Below, in pieces: positions 5,149 to 7,454 of a stretch of DNA of 7,454 nt (position 1 is its first letter; each line of letters begins with the position of its first letter). The notes beneath the pieces are model-generated. The model saw nothing but the letters and a program-made list of their open reading frames with translations. It was not told the origin of the DNA and did no database searches. The DNA comes from Candidatus Woesearchaeota archaeon (GTDB taxonomy: Archaea; Nanobdellota; Nanobdellia; Woesearchaeales; ARS49), in assembly GCA_003694525.1 (NCBI GenBank), contig RFLK01000059.1, positions 1 to 7,454 on the forward strand, in the 5' to 3' direction. The position numbers and the translations under genes are program-made.

Positions 5149-6290
5149 TTGTCAAGTTGCTCTTTGTTGCACTCTTGCTATTTCCCATAGCGTTTGCTCA
5201 AAGCGCTGATTGGGTGGAGTTTGACTTGGTTTCTAACTGGCAGCGCTCTCAAGTGGGTTTTTGTAAAACTTCATCCCAGTGTCTTGTTGATAATTCTTTC
5301 AATGAGACTTTTGACAATTTGCCAGCAGCATACTGGGATGGTTTGAGATTTCCATCTCAAGGGCCCAAGTGCATAGATTCTGGGCAGTTCATTTTGGATA
5401 AGTTCTGCTCTCAGGGAAATTGGACGAGCAGGACTGCTCTGCTAGCTCAACAGCTTGTAGCGCTTGCTTTAAGGGAGAGTCCTGACAATTTCTCATTGTA
5501 TTGCGATACTCCATTTAATGCTCTTCACAGGTTGAACTATTCTACAACATTTGGATACGTTCCGGGTTATTTTGACAATTCTTGCATTCAGACTGGCTTT
5601 TTTGGTGCTATCAATTCAAGAGGGTGCGTGAACAATGCTTGTGTTTTGCAGTTTGGTAACAGAATTGCTTTCGGACTCTCTCTCAACAGCAACATTGATA
5701 GTCCAAACAGTTTCTTGCACGCTTTGAATCTCCCAGTGGATTCCTGCCAGAATGCAATAAATGATGATGGTGATTATGATTCTTGCGCAGGTAGTGTTTG
5801 GTATAATTGGAATCTTAATTCTCTGATATACGCTCCAGGAGTCTCTGCTCTGCCCGGAATTGATTCCACATCGCTCTTGTTTTTCTCAAGGCCTCACGAG
5901 CTTCTAAGGCGTTATGTTTTTGATTACGTTCACAGTCCAGGAGTCAGGGAATTCGATTATTCTTTTTTCAATGCAACTCCTCTTTTTGATTTTGTTTACA
6001 TAGCAAAGAAAGGTCTTGGGTTGTCTTATGGTTTTAAAGAAGAGAACGTGACTCTCTCTCAGATAGACTATGCTGGCTGGTATTATTCTAATATTGATTT
6101 TCCTGCAGGCACTTGTGAGAGGTTTATCAAGAATGCAGATCCTTCTGTGAGGTCTCATTGCAAAGTTCAGCCAAGCGATTCAGAATATTATATTGTGGCC
6201 CACAAGACCCCTCCTTTAGGGACCTTTTCGCGACAAAGTCTTGTTGATCTATGGCCTGATCTCACGGGCAAGTTGAGGGTGAAAGTATGA
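5139..6290 (+). CDS. Secreted DPANN-type surface protein, unknown function
   Basis: A 383-aa secreted protein with a signal peptide (basic MRLIVK, hydrophobic 7-19, likely cleavage AFA|Q at 20/21) and no further membrane segment. Motifs in order: QCLV (47-50); CSQGNWTSRTALLAQQLVALA (90-110); FSLYCDTPFNALH (118-130); CVLQFGNRIAFGLSLN (168-183); FLHALN; C203 followed by an acidic loop NDDGDYDSC (208-216); and VWYNWNLNSLIYAPG (220-234). I associate the block from GNWTSRT to NSLIYAPG with a recurrent family of hypothetical proteins in DPANN archaea; this is recall, not a search. Six N-x-S/T sequons (55, 94, 117, 133, 278, 303) suggest glycosylation. The acidic loop resembles a Ca2+-binding DxDxDG-type site but is not a full match. 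It overlaps the upstream gene by 10 bp and the next by 4 bp (ATGA), so it is the middle gene of a tight operon. Function unknown. Confidence 0.9.
   Translation: MRLIVKLLFVALLLFPIAFAQSADWVEFDLVSNWQRSQVGFCKTSSQCLVDNSFNETFDNLPAAYWDGLRFPSQGPKCIDSGQFILDKFCSQGNWTSRTALLAQQLVALALRESPDNFSLYCDTPFNALHRLNYSTTFGYVPGYFDNSCIQTGFFGAINSRGCVNNACVLQFGNRIAFGLSLNSNIDSPNSFLHALNLPVDSCQNAINDDGDYDSCAGSVWYNWNLNSLIYAPGVSALPGIDSTSLLFFSRPHELLRRYVFDYVHSPGVREFDYSFFNATPLFDFVYIAKKGLGLSYGFKEENVTLSQIDYAGWYYSNIDFPAGTCERFIKNADPSVRSHCKVQPSDSEYYIVAHKTPPLGTFSRQSLVDLWPDLTGKLRVKV
6275..6282 (+). promoter_or_regulatory. Shine-Dalgarno site of the GQITVF gene
   Basis: GAGGGTGA ends 4 nt before the ATG at 6287. Its GGTGA part is complementary to the usual archaeal 16S rRNA 3' end. 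It supports the start that overlaps the upstream stop as ATGA. Confidence 0.65.
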
Positions 6291-7454
6291 GCAAGGGTTC
6301 TTTTTCAGGGAAGGAGGGCCAAATTACTGTTTTTATGATAATAGGCTTGCTGGTTCTGATAGCTTTTGGAGTGACCATATATGCTGTGAGTCGCATCAGA
6401 ACAGCTCAATATGAGAGCGTTCAGGAGGGTATGGATGTCAAGGTTATTCAGGATCATATATCAACTTGTTTGAATATAGCCTCAGAGGAGGCCTTTCTTG
6501 TTGCAGGCTCTCAAGGAGGGATGATTTTTGCAGATCAGGGGGGAGTTCACAACAATGAATACCCGAGCGTTCTCGTTGAAGGAGTAAGGGTGCCTTTGCT
6601 TATCAGGGCGCCGGAGGGAAACGTCGGCTCTCTTTTCTTTTCAACCCCTCCAAACTATCCTTTTGAAGGATTCCCTTATTCAAATGGAAAGGTAATATTG
6701 AAAGGATATTACGGCGAGAGTCGTATTCCGCCTCTCTATAAGACTGGACCTGATGGGGTTAATGTTTCAGGTTCTATTGAGGAGAGTCTTGAGAGATTCA
6801 TTGAAAAGAGAGTTTCAGATTGTGTTGATTTTTCTCCTTTTTCTGAAAAGGGGATTGTTGTAAGCAAGGCGTCTGCTCGTGCTGACATTGTTTTTGCAAA
6901 AGAGCGCGAGCAGTTTGAAGGAGAGCGCTTTGTTAGTGTTCATTTAAGATGGCCTTTGGGCGTGACATTTCCTGACGGAAGAAGGGCTGTCCTTGAAGAT
7001 TTCTCTATGCGCATGCCTGTCAGGCTCGCCTCTATGTATTATACTGTAAAGCAGATAATAGATGCGGATGTTACTGACATAGGATATGTTCCTTCTGCTC
7101 CTGGTTTTATAGTCCAAAAAGAAGACGCGCAAGATTACAGTCTTTTGCGCATAGTGAATCCTGAAAGCAAGGTTGCCAATGATGTATGGTCATTTGTTTT
7201 TGCAAGGGAGAATAGATTGCCTGCTCTTTGGAAGATTGATACAAGAGAGCTTGAAGGCGTTGTTTTCCACTTGACCAGGGAAGGGAGGGGCGCCAAGTTG
7301 TCTGTAAGCGATGGGAGGCTTCTCATATCAGATCCTTGTCCTGAGGCGGGAGTTCCAGATCCATTTCCTCTTTTTTTGAACGCTTCAGATCCTGATGAGG
7401 ATCCTGTGCATTTTGAGGTTGACAAGAATGAGATTCCGCGATCTGCTCTTGAGA
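6287..7454 (+). CDS. Membrane-anchored pilin-like GQITVF surface protein (3'-partial)
   Basis: An open frame from ATG 6287 to the window edge with no stop: 389 residues, C-terminus missing. It starts MSKGSFSGKEGQITVFMIIG; a hydrophobic anchor spans about 13-34. The short basic leader, Gly-Gln junction (11/12) and hydrophobic helix resemble archaeal type IV pilin-like (class III) leaders, but the Glu usually found at +5 is Phe, so peptidase processing is doubtful. ISTCLNIASEEAFLVAGSQGGMIF (split here as 58-67 and 68-81) and the later ESLERFIEKRVSDCVDF (166-182) followed by SMRMPVRLASMYY match a family I recall as common in DPANN archaea. LNASDPDEDPVHFEV (364-378) resembles the start of a cadherin-like or Ig-like domain with acidic Ca2+ ligands. 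It overlaps the 383-aa gene by 4 bp and is the only membrane-anchored product of the operon in the window. Function unknown; perhaps it tethers the secreted partners. Confidence 0.9.
   Translation, partial: MSKGSFSGKEGQITVFMIIGLLVLIAFGVTIYAVSRIRTAQYESVQEGMDVKVIQDHISTCLNIASEEAFLVAGSQGGMIFADQGGVHNNEYPSVLVEGVRVPLLIRAPEGNVGSLFFSTPPNYPFEGFPYSNGKVILKGYYGESRIPPLYKTGPDGVNVSGSIEESLERFIEKRVSDCVDFSPFSEKGIVVSKASARADIVFAKEREQFEGERFVSVHLRWPLGVTFPDGRRAVLEDFSMRMPVRLASMYYTVKQIIDADVTDIGYVPSAPGFIVQKEDAQDYSLLRIVNPESKVANDVWSFVFARENRLPALWKIDTRELEGVVFHLTREGRGAKLSVSDGRLLISDPCPEAGVPDPFPLFLNASDPDEDPVHFEVDKNEIPRSALE

Noticed and set aside
1..7454. tRNA genes, C/D-box guide RNAs, CRISPR repeats and transposon ends
   Set aside because: Reading both strands by eye, I found no T-arm-like GGTTCRAATCC block, no convincing paired C and D boxes, no regularly spaced repeats and no transposase-like protein. 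A covariance-model search would be needed to exclude small RNAs firmly.

Overview
The window reads as a compact archaeal genome segment, most likely from a DPANN-type lineage. Archaeal identity comes from an archaeal-type phenylalanyl-tRNA synthetase beta chain (PheT), ribosomal proteins L14e and L34e (absent from bacteria), the RNase P protein Rpp30, and TATA-like boxes about 26-28 nt upstream of start codons, as expected for leaderless archaeal transcripts. The DPANN placement is an inference. It rests on very tight gene packing, a bacterial-type RluB/RsuA pseudouridine synthase, and a run of secreted proteins whose motifs (the GQITVF membrane segment, CERAG..WTG..CCGE modules, a CVLxF...FGxSLN motif) I associate with hypothetical surface proteins of Woesearchaeota, Pacearchaeota and Diapherotrites. 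I cannot name a species.

Left half (1-2996): information-processing genes. The 3' part of pheT runs rightward and converges on a leftward pair, rpl34e then rpl14e; the pheT and rpl14e coding regions overlap by 29 bp. Next is a leftward rluB-type gene, then a rightward rnp3 (Rpp30) that diverges from rluB across a 53-bp gap with one central TATA-like box. rnp3 overlaps the next leftward gene by 26 bp at their 3' ends.

Right half (2971-7454): cell-surface genes. A leftward gene encodes a small membrane-anchored Cys-rich repeat protein (154 aa). It diverges across a 60-bp regulatory gap from a rightward operon of three overlapping genes: a 550-aa secreted Cys-rich protein, a 383-aa secreted protein, and a membrane-anchored pilin-like GQITVF protein of at least 389 aa that continues past the window. 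The last gene has no stop inside the window. The first two proteins have Sec signal peptides and no other membrane segment; the third has one N-terminal hydrophobic anchor, so it could tether the others at the surface. The gap holds a TATATAAA box flanked by two perfect inverted repeats, one covering the start codon of the leftward gene and one ending 1 bp before the rightward start.

The best candidate for an undescribed system is this divergent surface locus (2971-7454). Its function cannot be read from sequence alone. No tRNA, rRNA, CRISPR array, transposon or gene-free stretch over 300 bases was seen.
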